DNA of 64,000 nucleotides. Origin: CAYLHU01 sp964383715. Its GTDB lineage: Bacteria; Patescibacteriota; Minisyncoccia; Minisyncoccales; CG1-02-41-26. Of this stretch, positions 17,544-26,137 are shown in pieces (within the stretch, counting starts at the first letter, position 1; each line of letters opens with the position of its first letter). A program made the position numbers and the translations under genes. Where the stretch lies: assembly GCA_964383715.1 (NCBI GenBank), contig CAYLHU010000001.1:74725-138724 (forward strand), given 5' to 3'. The notes below the pieces were generated by a model that was not told the DNA's origin, made no database searches, and worked only from the letters and a program-made list of their open reading frames with translations.

Positions 17544-19605
17544 CCCCTCTGACTTTCCAATCTGCTTTTTTCTCCAATTCATTGACAATTCTTTGATGGA
17601 TATTGTCAACTTCTTCGGATGTTAATGTTTTCTTCCCCGATTGATAAATTATATGAAAGGCAAGATTCTTTTTGCCTTTGGGAATTTCTTTTCCTTCATA
17701 AATATCAAAAAGTTCAACATCTTTAACTAAACCTTTTCCGATGTTGTTTATTTTATCCAAGATATCAACTATCTTTGTATTATGAGAAACCAAAATGGCT
17801 AAATCCCTAACCGCTGGCGGATAAGGAGATATTGGATTATATTCTTGTTCTTCGGAAGCAATTTTAGAAATTTTTTCAAAATTAAGATTGAAAAGAAAAA
17901 TTTTTTCCTTAATATCTATTTTTTTCAGTATAGCCGAATTAATTTCTCCCAAGAAACCAATCCCCTCCTTCCCAGCTTTTATTTCGGCGCATTTTTGAAT
18001 ATTCCAAAAGTTTGGACTGGAGAACTCTGAAGTTGATTGGAAATCGTCATAAAGAATATTGCTGATGGCCAACTTATTGAGAAGAAAGTCCACGACACCT
18101 TTTAATTCATAAAAATCTTCAGAATTTGTTTTTTTTCTGGCGATTAACCCGCTAAGCATTTTTCTTTCTTTTATTTCTTCTTTTTTATTTTTTAATTGTC
18201 TTTTTTCAAAGACATCGCCTAATTCAAAAATCTTTATTTCTTCAAAGTTTTTTAGATTTTCTTCAACATTTTTTACCAGCTTAATCAATAAATTAGGACG
18301 AAGATACCTATTAAGAGAACTAATCGGATTTTCCAATTCTACCAATTTTTTCTCATCTAATTCGAAAACCTCTTTTTCTTTCTCCCCAATAAAGGAATAA
18401 TTATAGACCTCAAAAAAACCTAATTCTTTTAAAATATCCTGACAAATTTTTTGCCAGAATATTTCTTTATTTTTTGAAGGAGAAAATAATGGTGAATAAG
18501 GATAACTCGGAATAATATTCTGATAATCCAAAATCCTTCCTATTTCCTCAATTAAATCCTCTTGGAGAGAGACATCTAATCTTCGGGTGGGAACTTTTAT
18601 CTCTATTTCCTCAGATAATTTCCCCTTAACTTCAAACCCTAATTTTTCAAGAGCGTTTTTTATTTCTTTCCCGAGAACTTTTCGCCCTAATAATTTTTCA
18701 ACATAATTCAAATTTAGTTTAATTTTTCTTTCAGTCGTTTTTTTAGGATAAAAATCTATAGTCTTCCGAGAAACATCTCCTCCGCTTATTCCCTGAACTA
18801 GCGAGGAAACTCTTTCTTGGGTCCAATCGGCCAAATTAGGGTCAATCCCATTTTCAAAGCGCCAAGAGGCGTCTGTTTTTAGTTTTATTTTTTTAGAGGT
18901 TCTTCTAATGAGTTTAGGATTAAAATTGGCCGCTTCTATAAGTATTCTTTTTGTTTGGGAGTCAATCTCCGCTTTCTCCCCTCCCTTGATTCCGGCAATA
19001 GCTAATGGCTCTTTTTCATCGGCTATTACTAAAATATCCTCGTCTAATTTATAAACCTCTCCCCCAAGAGCTTTTATTTCTTCCCCCTTCCTCGCCCTCC
19101 TAACAATTATTTCTTGTCCCATTTTATCAAGGTCAAAAGCGTGAAGGGGCTGGCCAGTTTCTAACATCACATAATTTGTAATATCAACAATACTATTTAT
19201 AGGTTGAAGCCCGCAGGACTTTAATCTTTTTTGAATCCAAAAAGGAGAGTCCTTAACTTTGATATTGGAAATTACCCTCCCAGTATAACGGGGGCAATCA
19301 TTTTTATCCTCTACCTTCAATTTAATTTCGTTTTTTACTCTCTCTTCCTTATTCTTTTTTATCGGACAAAGAGGAAGACAAAATTTCTGACCGGAAACAA
19401 TAGCGGATTCTCTGGCTACGCCGATATGAGACAAACAATCACAAGCACGATTTGGTAAAACATCAATATCCATAACCCAGTCCTCATTTCTTTTTTCAAT
19501 TTTCTCTACCTCAAAACTATGCCCACTTAAAAGCTCGGCTAATCTTTTGGGAATTGGTAATTCTCCCTTGATATAATCCTTTAACCAATTGTAAGAAAAC
19601 AACAT
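17533..19605 (-). CDS. pheT: phenylalanyl-tRNA synthetase subunit beta, short form
   Basis: Beta subunit of PheRS, which needs PheS (not in this window). The N-terminus MLFSYNWLKDYIKGELP goes directly to the B1 region (DIDVLPNRACDCLSHIGVAR); the EMAP-like tRNA-binding domain found at residues 40-150 of longer PheT proteins is missing. The B3/B4 domain (LETGQPLHAFD), B5 and the catalytic-like core follow. The C-terminal anticodon-binding FDX-ACB domain is seen as YPPAVRDLAILV. At 690 residues it is about 100 shorter than E. coli PheT, in line with the missing domain. Confidence 0.95.
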   Translation of the reverse strand: MLFSYNWLKDYIKGELPIPKRLAELLSGHSFEVEKIEKRNEDWVMDIDVLPNRACDCLSHIGVARESAIVSGQKFCLPLCPIKKNKEERVKNEIKLKVEDKNDCPRYTGRVISNIKVKDSPFWIQKRLKSCGLQPINSIVDITNYVMLETGQPLHAFDLDKMGQEIIVRRARKGEEIKALGGEVYKLDEDILVIADEKEPLAIAGIKGGEKAEIDSQTKRILIEAANFNPKLIRRTSKKIKLKTDASWRFENGIDPNLADWTQERVSSLVQGISGGDVSRKTIDFYPKKTTERKIKLNLNYVEKLLGRKVLGKEIKNALEKLGFEVKGKLSEEIEIKVPTRRLDVSLQEDLIEEIGRILDYQNIIPSYPYSPLFSPSKNKEIFWQKICQDILKELGFFEVYNYSFIGEKEKEVFELDEKKLVELENPISSLNRYLRPNLLIKLVKNVEENLKNFEEIKIFELGDVFEKRQLKNKKEEIKERKMLSGLIARKKTNSEDFYELKGVVDFLLNKLAISNILYDDFQSTSEFSSPNFWNIQKCAEIKAGKEGIGFLGEINSAILKKIDIKEKIFLFNLNFEKISKIASEEQEYNPISPYPPAVRDLAILVSHNTKIVDILDKINNIGKGLVKDVELFDIYEGKEIPKGKKNLAFHIIYQSGKKTLTSEEVDNIHQRIVNELEKKADWKVRGVDK

Positions 19606-20527
19606 ACATTTTTATTTTAACAAAATCCTTCCGAAAAACAACACAAAGGAAGGAAGGAAAAAGTGTAAAAGTGTAAAAGTGAGTAAGTGGACAAGTGAGT
19701 AAGTGGACAAGTGGATAAGTGAGTAAGTGGGTAAGTGAGTAAGTGTTGGAATGTTGGAATGTTAGAGCAGATAAGTGGAATAAATAAAAAATAATAGAAA
19801 AAGAAAAAAGGTGCGTTTTGAAGGCGATGAGGGATTACCCTCATCTTTGCTCCTCGCTATGCTTGTCGCAGGCGATGAGGGATTACCCTCATCTGTGAGT
19901 CCACAAAGTGGGCGAATAAAGATGAGAGCAAAGCTCTCATCGCTTAACTCGCTCACTTTGTTCGTTTGGTGCGATCGTCCAGAAACGCACCTGTTTTTTA
20001 CACGAAGAAAAGAAAATATAAAAGGTTCATTCTGGGACGATCGTCCAGAAACGAACCTGTTTTTTTACACGAAGAAAAGAAAATATAAAAGGTTCATTCT
20101 AGGACGATCGTCCAGAAACGAACCCAAACATAAAGACGGACAGGATAAGGCAAAAGAAACATTTTATAACAAATATCGCCGATCGTCAGGATTTGTTATA
20201 AAATAAATAAATAGATAAATATAGGCAAAAAAGGGAAAAAAAGGGGGAAAAGAATAAAAGAAAAAAGGTGCGTTTTGAAGGCGATGAGGGATTACCCTCA
20301 TCTGTGAGTCCACAAAGTGGGCGAATAAAGATGAGAGCAAAGCTCTCATCGCTTAACTCGCTCACTTTGTTCGTTTGGTGCGATCGTCCAGAAACGCACC
20401 TGTTTTTTACACGAAGAAAAGAAAATATAAAAGGTTCATTCTGGGACGATCGTCCAGAAACGAACCCGATTGATAAAATGGAAAAAAGAAAAAAGGGAAA
20501 GAGGAAATAAAAAAAATAATAAAAAAG
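19606..20527. repeat. 900-bp repeat block: AAGTGAGTAAGTGG minisatellite and nested palindromes
   Basis: First, 19655-19785 is a degenerate AAGTGAGTAAGTGGAC minisatellite. Then come palindromes around ACGATCGT. Three are compact 34-nt forms (20024-20057, 20091-20124, 20433-20466; arms GGTTCATTCTGG and CCAGAAACGAACC). Two are expanded forms (19810-19991, 20267-20400) whose arms GGTGCGTTT/AAACGCACC enclose GATGAGGG-ATTA-CCCTCATC and GATGAGAGC-AAA-GCTCTCATC hairpins. The spacers between copies are also repeated. Reading frames here are repeat translations, not genes. Confidence 0.85.
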
Positions 20528-20602
20528 CGCAGCCGATGGGATTTGAACCCACGATCTCCGCCGTGACAGGGCGGCGCTTTGAACCAGCTAAGCTACGACT
20601 GC
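20528..20602 (-). tRNA. tRNA-Asp (GTC)
   Basis: On the minus strand GCAGTCG pairs with CGGCTGC in the acceptor stem. The anticodon loop is CTGTCAC (anticodon GTC) and the T arm contains GGGTTCAAATCCC. The discriminator base is G, the expected identity element for Asp. CCA is not encoded. Confidence 0.95.
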
Positions 20603-20890
20603 ATTAGAACGACTTAATGAACAATTTGAATTTAGTCGTTCTTATGTGCCGGTGTTCAAAGATTTTTTTTAAAAAATCTTTTCTATCAATCTTCGTGAAG
20701 CGAAGAGATGGTCAAAGATTTTTTTTAAAAAATCTTTTCTATCAATCTTCGTGAAGCGAAGAGATGGTCAAAGATTTTTTTTCAAAAAATCTTTTCTATC
20801 AATCTTCGTGAAGCGAAGATTGATGAGGGAGTTGAACATCGCGTTACCAACCCCCCTACCAGCGATTAACTAAGTTATCCTAATCTTTTG
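20603..20890. repeat. tRNA-flanking hairpin and 3 x 56-nt tandem repeat
   Basis: A hairpin at 20606-20642 (AGAACGACT / AGTCGTTCT) abuts the 5' end of tRNA-Asp. At 20656-20823 a 56-nt unit is repeated three times; each has AAAGATTTTTTTT-AAAAAATCTTT and CTTCGTGAAGCGAAG palindromes. The rest shows nothing recognisable. Confidence 0.75.
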
Positions 20891-20963
20891 TGCCGGTGGA
20901 GGGATTCGGACCCCCGACACGTGGATTATGATTCCACTGCTCTAACCCCTGAGCTACACCGGC
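20891..20963 (-). tRNA. tRNA with CAT anticodon (elongator Met, or Ile2)
   Basis: On the minus strand GCCGGTG pairs with CACCGGC; D arm GCTCAGGGGTTAGAGC; anticodon loop ATCATAA (CAT); T arm GGGGGTCCGAATCCCTC; discriminator A. The regular acceptor pair at 1-72 excludes an initiator. Whether C34 is converted to lysidine (Ile2) cannot be decided by eye; Met is more likely. Confidence 0.9.
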
Positions 20964-21191
20964 GTTAGAACAAGTTAATGAGCTACAGCAAATTTACTTG
21001 TTCTTACGCCCGCCTAAATTTTGCTCTGCAAAATTTAGGCAGGCATTGATTTTTTACCTAAATCATAGATTTAGATAAAATCAATGTTGCGGGGGCTGGT
21101 GTACTTCGCTAAAGCTTCGTATCACTTTAATATACTTTACTAAAACCCCGTATCACTTTGCTTGCTATTCCGTAGCTTTAGCGAAGGATAG
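20964..21191. repeat. tRNA-flanking hairpin, small palindromes and partial copy of tRNA 3' end
   Basis: A hairpin at 20967-21004 (AGAACAAGT / ACTTGTTCT) abuts the 5' end of the CAT tRNA. CCTAAATTTTGC-TCT-GCAAAATTTAGG and a second hairpin up to 21085 follow. The 14 nt at 21087-21100 (GTTGCGGGGGCTGG) repeat the 3' end of the neighbouring initiator tRNA at 21191-21204. Confidence 0.7.
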
Positions 21192-21263
21192 TTGCGGGGG
21201 CTGGAATCGAACCAGCGATTTCCAGGTTATGGGCCTGGCGAGATACCTCTTCTCTACCCCGCG
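21192..21263 (-). tRNA. initiator tRNA-fMet (CAT) with unusual C33
   Basis: On the minus strand the gene starts CGCGGGG and ends CCCCGCAA, giving the C1-A72 mismatch typical of bacterial initiators; A11-U24 is also present. The anticodon loop reads CCCATAA, so position 33 is C instead of the near-universal U. The anticodon stem is CCAGG/CCTGG, so the usual three G-C pairs at 29-41, 30-40, 31-39 become A-U, G-C, G-C. T arm GCTGGTTCGATTCCAGC is normal. CCA is not encoded. Confidence 0.93.
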
Positions 21264-21297
21264 ATAATTTTCTATTCTATATCAACTCCTCTCAAAA

Positions 21298-21531
21298 TCA
21301 ACTCTTTTTCTTTGTTTTTTTAACAGGTCTAACTGGACTAATCCAATATAATAAACTACTCTTGCAAAGAAAATAAATAATTAAAAATAAAAAAGAGGCG
21401 GAAATAATAATAAAAACTATTTTCAAAGGAAAAACGCTTTTCTGTAATTGAGGAGAAATTAAATAATTAAAAATCTCTTTAATCTTGCCCCAAAGTTCCG
21501 AATATTCATTTACTTCCGGATAATAATTCAT
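21298..21531 (-). CDS. small single-pass membrane protein downstream of gatA
   Basis: Unrecognised 77-residue protein starting 6 nt after the gatA stop, so probably translated from the gatCA transcript. Residues about 37-60 form one hydrophobic helix (IVFIIISASFLFLIIYFLC), and the tail is basic (KKTKKKS). No signal peptidase site is evident. Function unknown; it is called because of tight spacing and a sensible membrane-protein composition. Confidence 0.6.
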   Translation of the reverse strand: MNYYPEVNEYSELWGKIKEIFNYLISPQLQKSVFPLKIVFIIISASFLFLIIYFLCKSSLLYWISPVRPVKKTKKKS

Positions 21532-21537
21532 TTAGTT

Positions 21538-22965
21538 TTATCTTACTAAACTTTCAACTATTTTTCCAGCCCTGAAAATTTCTGATTCCCGAAAAGGCCT
21601 GCCGATAATTTGAAGCCCAACAGGCAAGTTATCAACCTCGCCACAAGGTAAAGAAAGAGCCGGCAATCCAGCCAAATTGACCGAGACCGTTAAAATATCA
21701 GAAAGATACATCTCAAGAGGGTCTTTTACTTTTTCTCCCATTTTAAAGGGCAAAACAGGAGAAACCGGCGTAAAAATAAGGTCAACCTTTTGAAAGACCT
21801 CTTCAAAATCCTTTTTGATTAAATCTTTTGCTTTTTGAGCCTTCAAATAATAAGCGTCATAATAACCTGATGACAAAGAATATGTCCCTAACATAATTCT
21901 TCTTTTGACTTCCGAGCCAAAACCCTCGTTTCTTGTTTCCAAATAATCATCTAAAAGAACTGAATTATCAGATTTAATTTTTTTTAACCCATATTTTATC
22001 CCATCATATCGTGCCAAATTAGCACTTGCCTCCGATGTAGCAATAATATAATAACAAGCAATGGCATATTTGGTATGAGGCAAAGAAACTTCTTCAATTT
22101 TTACTCCTTCTTTTTCTATTTTTTTAATTACCTTTTCTACTTCCACTTTGACTTCTTTACTTATCCCCTTCCCAAAATATTCTTTAGGAATACCAATCCT
22201 CAACTTTGAAAGTTGAAAATTAGGAATTGGAAACTTCGATTCAACCGAAGTTGAGTCGAGTGGGTCTTTTCCTTTAATAACATCAAAAATAATTTCGCAA
22301 TCTTCCACATTTTTGGCAAGAGGACCTATTTGGTCTAAGGAAGAAGCAAAAGCGATTAAACCATAGCGAGAAACCGCCCCGTAAGTCGGTTTTAAACCAA
22401 CCACACCGCAAAAAGAAGCCGGCTGACGGATTGAACCACCCGTATCAGACCCGAGAGCGCAACAGCATTCATCGGAAGCGACCGCCGCCGCCGAGCCACC
22501 AGAGGAGCCACCAGGAACCCGGTTTAAATCATGAGGATTAAATGTTTTTTGAAAAGCGGAGTTCTCCGTTGAAGACCCCATAGCGAACTCATCTAAATTC
22601 GTTTTTCCTAAAAATAAAACCTTGCTTTTTTTTAGTTTTTTAATACAGGTAGCGTCAAAAACCGCTTTATAATTTTCTAATATCTTTGAACCGGCTGTGC
22701 ATTTCAACCCCTCTATTAAGATATTATCCTTTATCGCCATCGGCACGCCACCTATTAAAGGAATCTCTTCCCCTTTTGAAATTAAATCGTCCACTTCTTT
22801 AGCTTGAGATAAAGCTAAATCCCGGGAGATATTTAAAAAGGCCCCTATCTTTTTATCTTCGGATTTTATTTTCCCCAAATACTTTTCGGCTAACTCAACA
22901 GCAGAAAACTTTTTTTCCTTTAGTCCTCTTTGAATATCTTTGATTGTTAAGCCCTGTATTTTCAT
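21538..22965 (-). CDS. gatA: Asp-tRNA(Asn)/Glu-tRNA(Gln) amidotransferase subunit A
   Basis: Glutaminase subunit of GatCAB; releases ammonia for transamidation on GatB. The amidase-signature Ser-cis-Ser-Lys triad is visible: Lys in GGVPMAIKDNI, and the serines in PGGSSGGSAAAV and SDTGGSIRQPAS. The C-terminal region includes GLQIIGRPF. Length 475 is normal. gatC lies 18 nt upstream, so the two are one operon; gatB is 12 kb away. Confidence 0.97.
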   Translation of the reverse strand: MKIQGLTIKDIQRGLKEKKFSAVELAEKYLGKIKSEDKKIGAFLNISRDLALSQAKEVDDLISKGEEIPLIGGVPMAIKDNILIEGLKCTAGSKILENYKAVFDATCIKKLKKSKVLFLGKTNLDEFAMGSSTENSAFQKTFNPHDLNRVPGGSSGGSAAAVASDECCCALGSDTGGSIRQPASFCGVVGLKPTYGAVSRYGLIAFASSLDQIGPLAKNVEDCEIIFDVIKGKDPLDSTSVESKFPIPNFQLSKLRIGIPKEYFGKGISKEVKVEVEKVIKKIEKEGVKIEEVSLPHTKYAIACYYIIATSEASANLARYDGIKYGLKKIKSDNSVLLDDYLETRNEGFGSEVKRRIMLGTYSLSSGYYDAYYLKAQKAKDLIKKDFEEVFQKVDLIFTPVSPVLPFKMGEKVKDPLEMYLSDILTVSVNLAGLPALSLPCGEVDNLPVGLQIIGRPFRESEIFRAGKIVESLVR

Positions 22966-22983
22966 TTTTAAGATAAAATTAAA

Positions 22984-23268
22984 TTAGTTCAATATCTCTT
23001 TTACTTTGGCAAAATCCCCTTTTTTCTCTGGGAACTGTTCAATTATCTTTTTGGGGTCGCCCCCCTTTCCAGTTTTATCTTCTCTCATTATATTATTTAA
23101 ACTGTTGGGTTCAAAAACCGATTCGGTTTCAGAAACATCTAATTCATCTAATAAATTAACATAATCCAAAATCTGGGACAATTCTTTGCCCATTTTCTCT
23201 ATTTCTTTTTCTGATAACCCAAGCCGAGCCAATTTGGCAATATGTTTTACTTCTTCTTTTGAAACCAT
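22984..23268 (-). CDS. gatC: Asp-tRNA(Asn)/Glu-tRNA(Gln) amidotransferase subunit C
   Basis: Small subunit that stabilises GatA on GatB. At 94 residues it shows VKHIAKLARLGLSEKEIEK at the N-terminus and the LSQILDYVNLLDELDVS motif, followed by the MREDKTGKG segment that wraps GatA. It is the first gene of the gatC-gatA operon. Confidence 0.95.
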   Translation of the reverse strand: MVSKEEVKHIAKLARLGLSEKEIEKMGKELSQILDYVNLLDELDVSETESVFEPNSLNNIMREDKTGKGGDPKKIIEQFPEKKGDFAKVKEILN

Positions 23269-23571
23269 AAGAATAAAATTGACCTAATCGACCTAATCTC
23301 TAATAAACTCAACCTCTGATAAACTCAATCATAGTTTAACTTAAAATAGCCCTTCAATCAAGAAAAAACCTTTTAGAAAATATAATTTTGTATTGATAAC
23401 AAACACTCCAAAATAATATTTTATTTTGTATCGTTTTAGGACGATCGTCCTAAAGTGTAATATTTCCCCTTACTTTTTAAAATTAAACCAATAAAAAATC
23501 CGCGACATCCTTATATTGTCACGGCAAAAAATCAAACTATGAAAATTAAACTTTCGTGGCTGAAAACTATT
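23269..23571. other. gene-free gap between gatC and mreB
   Basis: The region near gatC carries GACCTAATCGACCTAATC words. At 23437-23455 there is the palindrome TTAGGACGATCGTCCTAA, related to the ACGATCGT family at 20 kb and 41 kb but without its long arms. No terminator with a clean T-tract was identified after mreB. Confidence 0.6.
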
Positions 23572-24624
23572 TTACTTAATAATTTCTCCCGTGCTGGTGT
23601 CGGTTAAAACACCTCTTAATTCATCAAGCCCTTCCAAGACAATCCCCCCGCCCCTGACAACCGCTGTCAAAGGGTCTTCAATAATTCTCACCGCCATTCC
23701 TGTCGCTTGACTGATTAATTTATCCATTCCTTTTAAGAGAGAACCTCCTCCGACAAAATAAATTCCATCCTGCATTATGTCAGCTAAAAGTTCGGGCGGA
23801 GTCTCTTCTATCGTCAACTTTATGGCTTCAATTATCTGATTTAAGGACTTTGCCATCGCTTTCCGAATATCTTCGGAAGTTACTTGAATTTCTTCAGGAA
23901 GACCGGTTATTAAATTTCTCCCTCTTAAAGAAATTATTTTTTTTTCTTTTGAGGGTACTGCTTGGCCAATAATAATTTTCGCTTCCTCGGCAGACCTCTC
24001 GCCGATTAGAAGTTTATAATTCTCCTGAACATAATTAATAATATCCTGATTAAGCTGGTCGCCGGCAATTTTTAAGCTTTTTGAACAAACCACTCCCCCA
24101 AGAGATATAACCGCAATTTCCGATGTCCCTCCACCAATATCAATTATAAAGTTCCCCCTCGCCTCTTGAATAGGAAGTCGGGCGCCAATAGCGGCCGCTA
24201 CCGGCTCGTCTATCAAATAAACCTCTCTGGCTCCGGCTCCTTTAGCCGCGTCTTCAACCGCTTTTTTTTCAACTTCGGTTACTCCGGAAGGAACACCAAT
24301 AATTACTCTTGGCCAGGACAAAGAAATAAATTTATTTTTATGGGCCTTATCAATAAAATATTTTATCATTTGTTCGGTTACTTCAAAGTCCGAAACCACT
24401 CCTCGCTGAAGAGGTCTAATCGCTTTAATATAAGAGGGGGTCTTGCCAACCATTTTTTTTGCCTCTTCTCCCACTGCCAAAATCTGACCTGTCTTTTCAT
24501 TAATAGCCACTACCGATGGTTCGTTTATGACAATTCCCCTCCCCCGAACATAAATCAAAGAGTAGGCCGTTCCCAAATCGATGGCAATATCTTCGCTAAA
24601 ATATGATAAAAGTTTGTTAAACAT
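23572..24624 (-). CDS. mreB: rod-shape determining protein MreB (copy 1)
   Basis: Actin-like filament protein guiding cell-wall synthesis. Actin-fold motifs: phosphate 1 DLGTAYSLIYV, connect 1 region VIIGVPSGVT, phosphate 2 DIGGGTSEIAVIS, and adenosine motif YFVGGGSLLKG. Length 350 is typical. It follows proS by 32 nt and has a good Shine-Dalgarno sequence (AAAGGAGA), so it is probably in the rseP-proS-mreB operon. A second MreB is encoded at 29.2 kb. Confidence 0.95.
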   Translation of the reverse strand: MFNKLLSYFSEDIAIDLGTAYSLIYVRGRGIVINEPSVVAINEKTGQILAVGEEAKKMVGKTPSYIKAIRPLQRGVVSDFEVTEQMIKYFIDKAHKNKFISLSWPRVIIGVPSGVTEVEKKAVEDAAKGAGAREVYLIDEPVAAAIGARLPIQEARGNFIIDIGGGTSEIAVISLGGVVCSKSLKIAGDQLNQDIINYVQENYKLLIGERSAEEAKIIIGQAVPSKEKKIISLRGRNLITGLPEEIQVTSEDIRKAMAKSLNQIIEAIKLTIEETPPELLADIMQDGIYFVGGGSLLKGMDKLISQATGMAVRIIEDPLTAVVRGGGIVLEGLDELRGVLTDTSTGEIIK

Positions 24625-24656
24625 TGTTAATTAGATTATATTCTCCTTTTAATGAC

Positions 24657-26102
24657 TTAATAGGCCTGACCAAAAATCCATTTCTCTCGAGATTTTTTCC
24701 GACAGAAAACACATTCCCCATTTTCTTCCGGCGCGTCAAACGGCAGACACCTAATCGTTGCTTTTGTTTCCTTTTTTATTTTTGATTCACATTCAGCCCC
24801 CCCACACCAAAAGGCCTTTATAAAACCTTTTTCCTCTTTCATTATTTTCTTAAAGGTTTTATAATCTGAAACCTCTTTAATTTGCCTTTGAAGATTCTGT
24901 CTGCTTTTCTCGAATAAATTATCTTGAATAGATTCTAACTCTTTCCCGACTTCGAGAGCCAATTCTCTAAAGGCAACCTCTCTCTTCTCCCCATTATCCC
25001 TTCTGACAAAAGTGGCTTTATTTTTTTTGATTTCTTTTTCGCCGATTTCTATTCGTAAAGGAACACCTTTCAATTCCCACTCGTTAAACTTCCACCCCAC
25101 AGAATACTCTTTTCTCTTATCAATCTCAACCTTAAAATCGCCTAAATCTCTTTTGATTTCCTCCACCTTTTTAATCAAACTTTCATTACTATTATCCTTC
25201 CCCTGAAAAATAGGGATTATGACAACTTGGATAGGAGCCAACTTAGGAGGGATAATAAGACCTGAATCGTCACCATGGGCCATTATAAATGCCCCTATGC
25301 TTCTAGTGGACAACCCCCAGCTTGTTTGCCAAGGTATTTGCTCTTTCCCGTTTCGGTCTTGAAACTTAATTCCAAAGACCTTAGAGAAATTTTGCCCTAA
25401 ATCATGGGAAGTACATCCTTGAAGAGCAATGCCTGAAGGCATCAACATTTCATAAGTATATGTTGCTTGAGCTCCGGGAAATTTTTCCGATTCGCTTTTT
25501 ATTCCCCAAATCCCGTCAATAGCAAAAAATTCCCGATAAAGCTTAACATAATCCCTAAGAGCTCGCTTCGCTTCCTCTATCGCTTCTTCGTGGGTCTCAT
25601 GAACCGTATGCCCCTCCTGCCATAAAAATTCAGTTGTTCTTAAAAATAATCGGGGCCTTTTTTCCCACCTGACAACATTGGCCCATTGATTAATTAAAAC
25701 TGGCAAGTCCCTCCATGACTTTATCCATTTGCTATACATATCGTAGATAATCGTTTCGGAGGTAGGTCTCACAATAAGTTTTTCTTCCAATTCTTTCCCT
25801 CCCCCAATTGTCACCACCGCTAATTCAGGCGAAAAACCCTTAATATGTTCTTTCTCTTTTTTTAAAAACTTTTCGGGAATAAAGAGAGGGAAATAAGCGT
25901 TTTTTACCCCGGCATCCTTAATCATCTTGTCTAAAACATTTTTAATATTTTCCCAAATAGCGTAGCCATAAGGTCTTATAACTTGGCACCCCTTAACTGG
26001 AGCATAATCAGCAAGCCCCGACCGAAGTATTACCTCGGTGTACCATTTAGGAAAATCCTCTGATTTTTTAACAAGTTGTTCTTTTTCAAAATTTTTCTCC
26101 AT
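24657..26102 (-). CDS. proS: prolyl-tRNA synthetase, archaeal/eukaryotic-type (ProS type 3)
   Basis: Charges tRNA-Pro. The type 3 form is recognised by the missing editing insertion and by the C-terminal zinc-type tail (FWCGGAECESK ... GECVFCRKKS) ending in the typical aromatic pair AY. Class II motifs include RPTSETIIYDMYSKWI, WEKRPRLFLRTTEFLWQEGH and WGLSTRSIGAFIMAHGD. I chose ATG 26102 (MEKNFEKEQLVKK; 481 residues); an upstream in-frame start would add 34 residues encoded over the rseP end with no family likeness. Confidence 0.95.
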   Translation of the reverse strand: MEKNFEKEQLVKKSEDFPKWYTEVILRSGLADYAPVKGCQVIRPYGYAIWENIKNVLDKMIKDAGVKNAYFPLFIPEKFLKKEKEHIKGFSPELAVVTIGGGKELEEKLIVRPTSETIIYDMYSKWIKSWRDLPVLINQWANVVRWEKRPRLFLRTTEFLWQEGHTVHETHEEAIEEAKRALRDYVKLYREFFAIDGIWGIKSESEKFPGAQATYTYEMLMPSGIALQGCTSHDLGQNFSKVFGIKFQDRNGKEQIPWQTSWGLSTRSIGAFIMAHGDDSGLIIPPKLAPIQVVIIPIFQGKDNSNESLIKKVEEIKRDLGDFKVEIDKRKEYSVGWKFNEWELKGVPLRIEIGEKEIKKNKATFVRRDNGEKREVAFRELALEVGKELESIQDNLFEKSRQNLQRQIKEVSDYKTFKKIMKEEKGFIKAFWCGGAECESKIKKETKATIRCLPFDAPEENGECVFCRKKSREKWIFGQAY

Positions 26103-26137
26103 AGACCAAGAAATAAATAAAATATTTTTATAGAATA

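Noticed and set aside
19811..20510. 131- and 80-codon plus-strand frames before tRNA-Asp
   Set aside because: Both consist of the nested palindromes and translate the same repeat twice; no ribosome site or conserved composition.
20656..20823. Three 56-nt repeats as a possible CRISPR array
   Set aside because: The units are directly adjacent with no unique spacers, and there are no cas1/cas2 genes.
20891..20963. Second initiator tRNA
   Set aside because: It has a normal first base pair (G1-C72), U33 and an ordinary stem, so it is an elongator Met or Ile2 tRNA.
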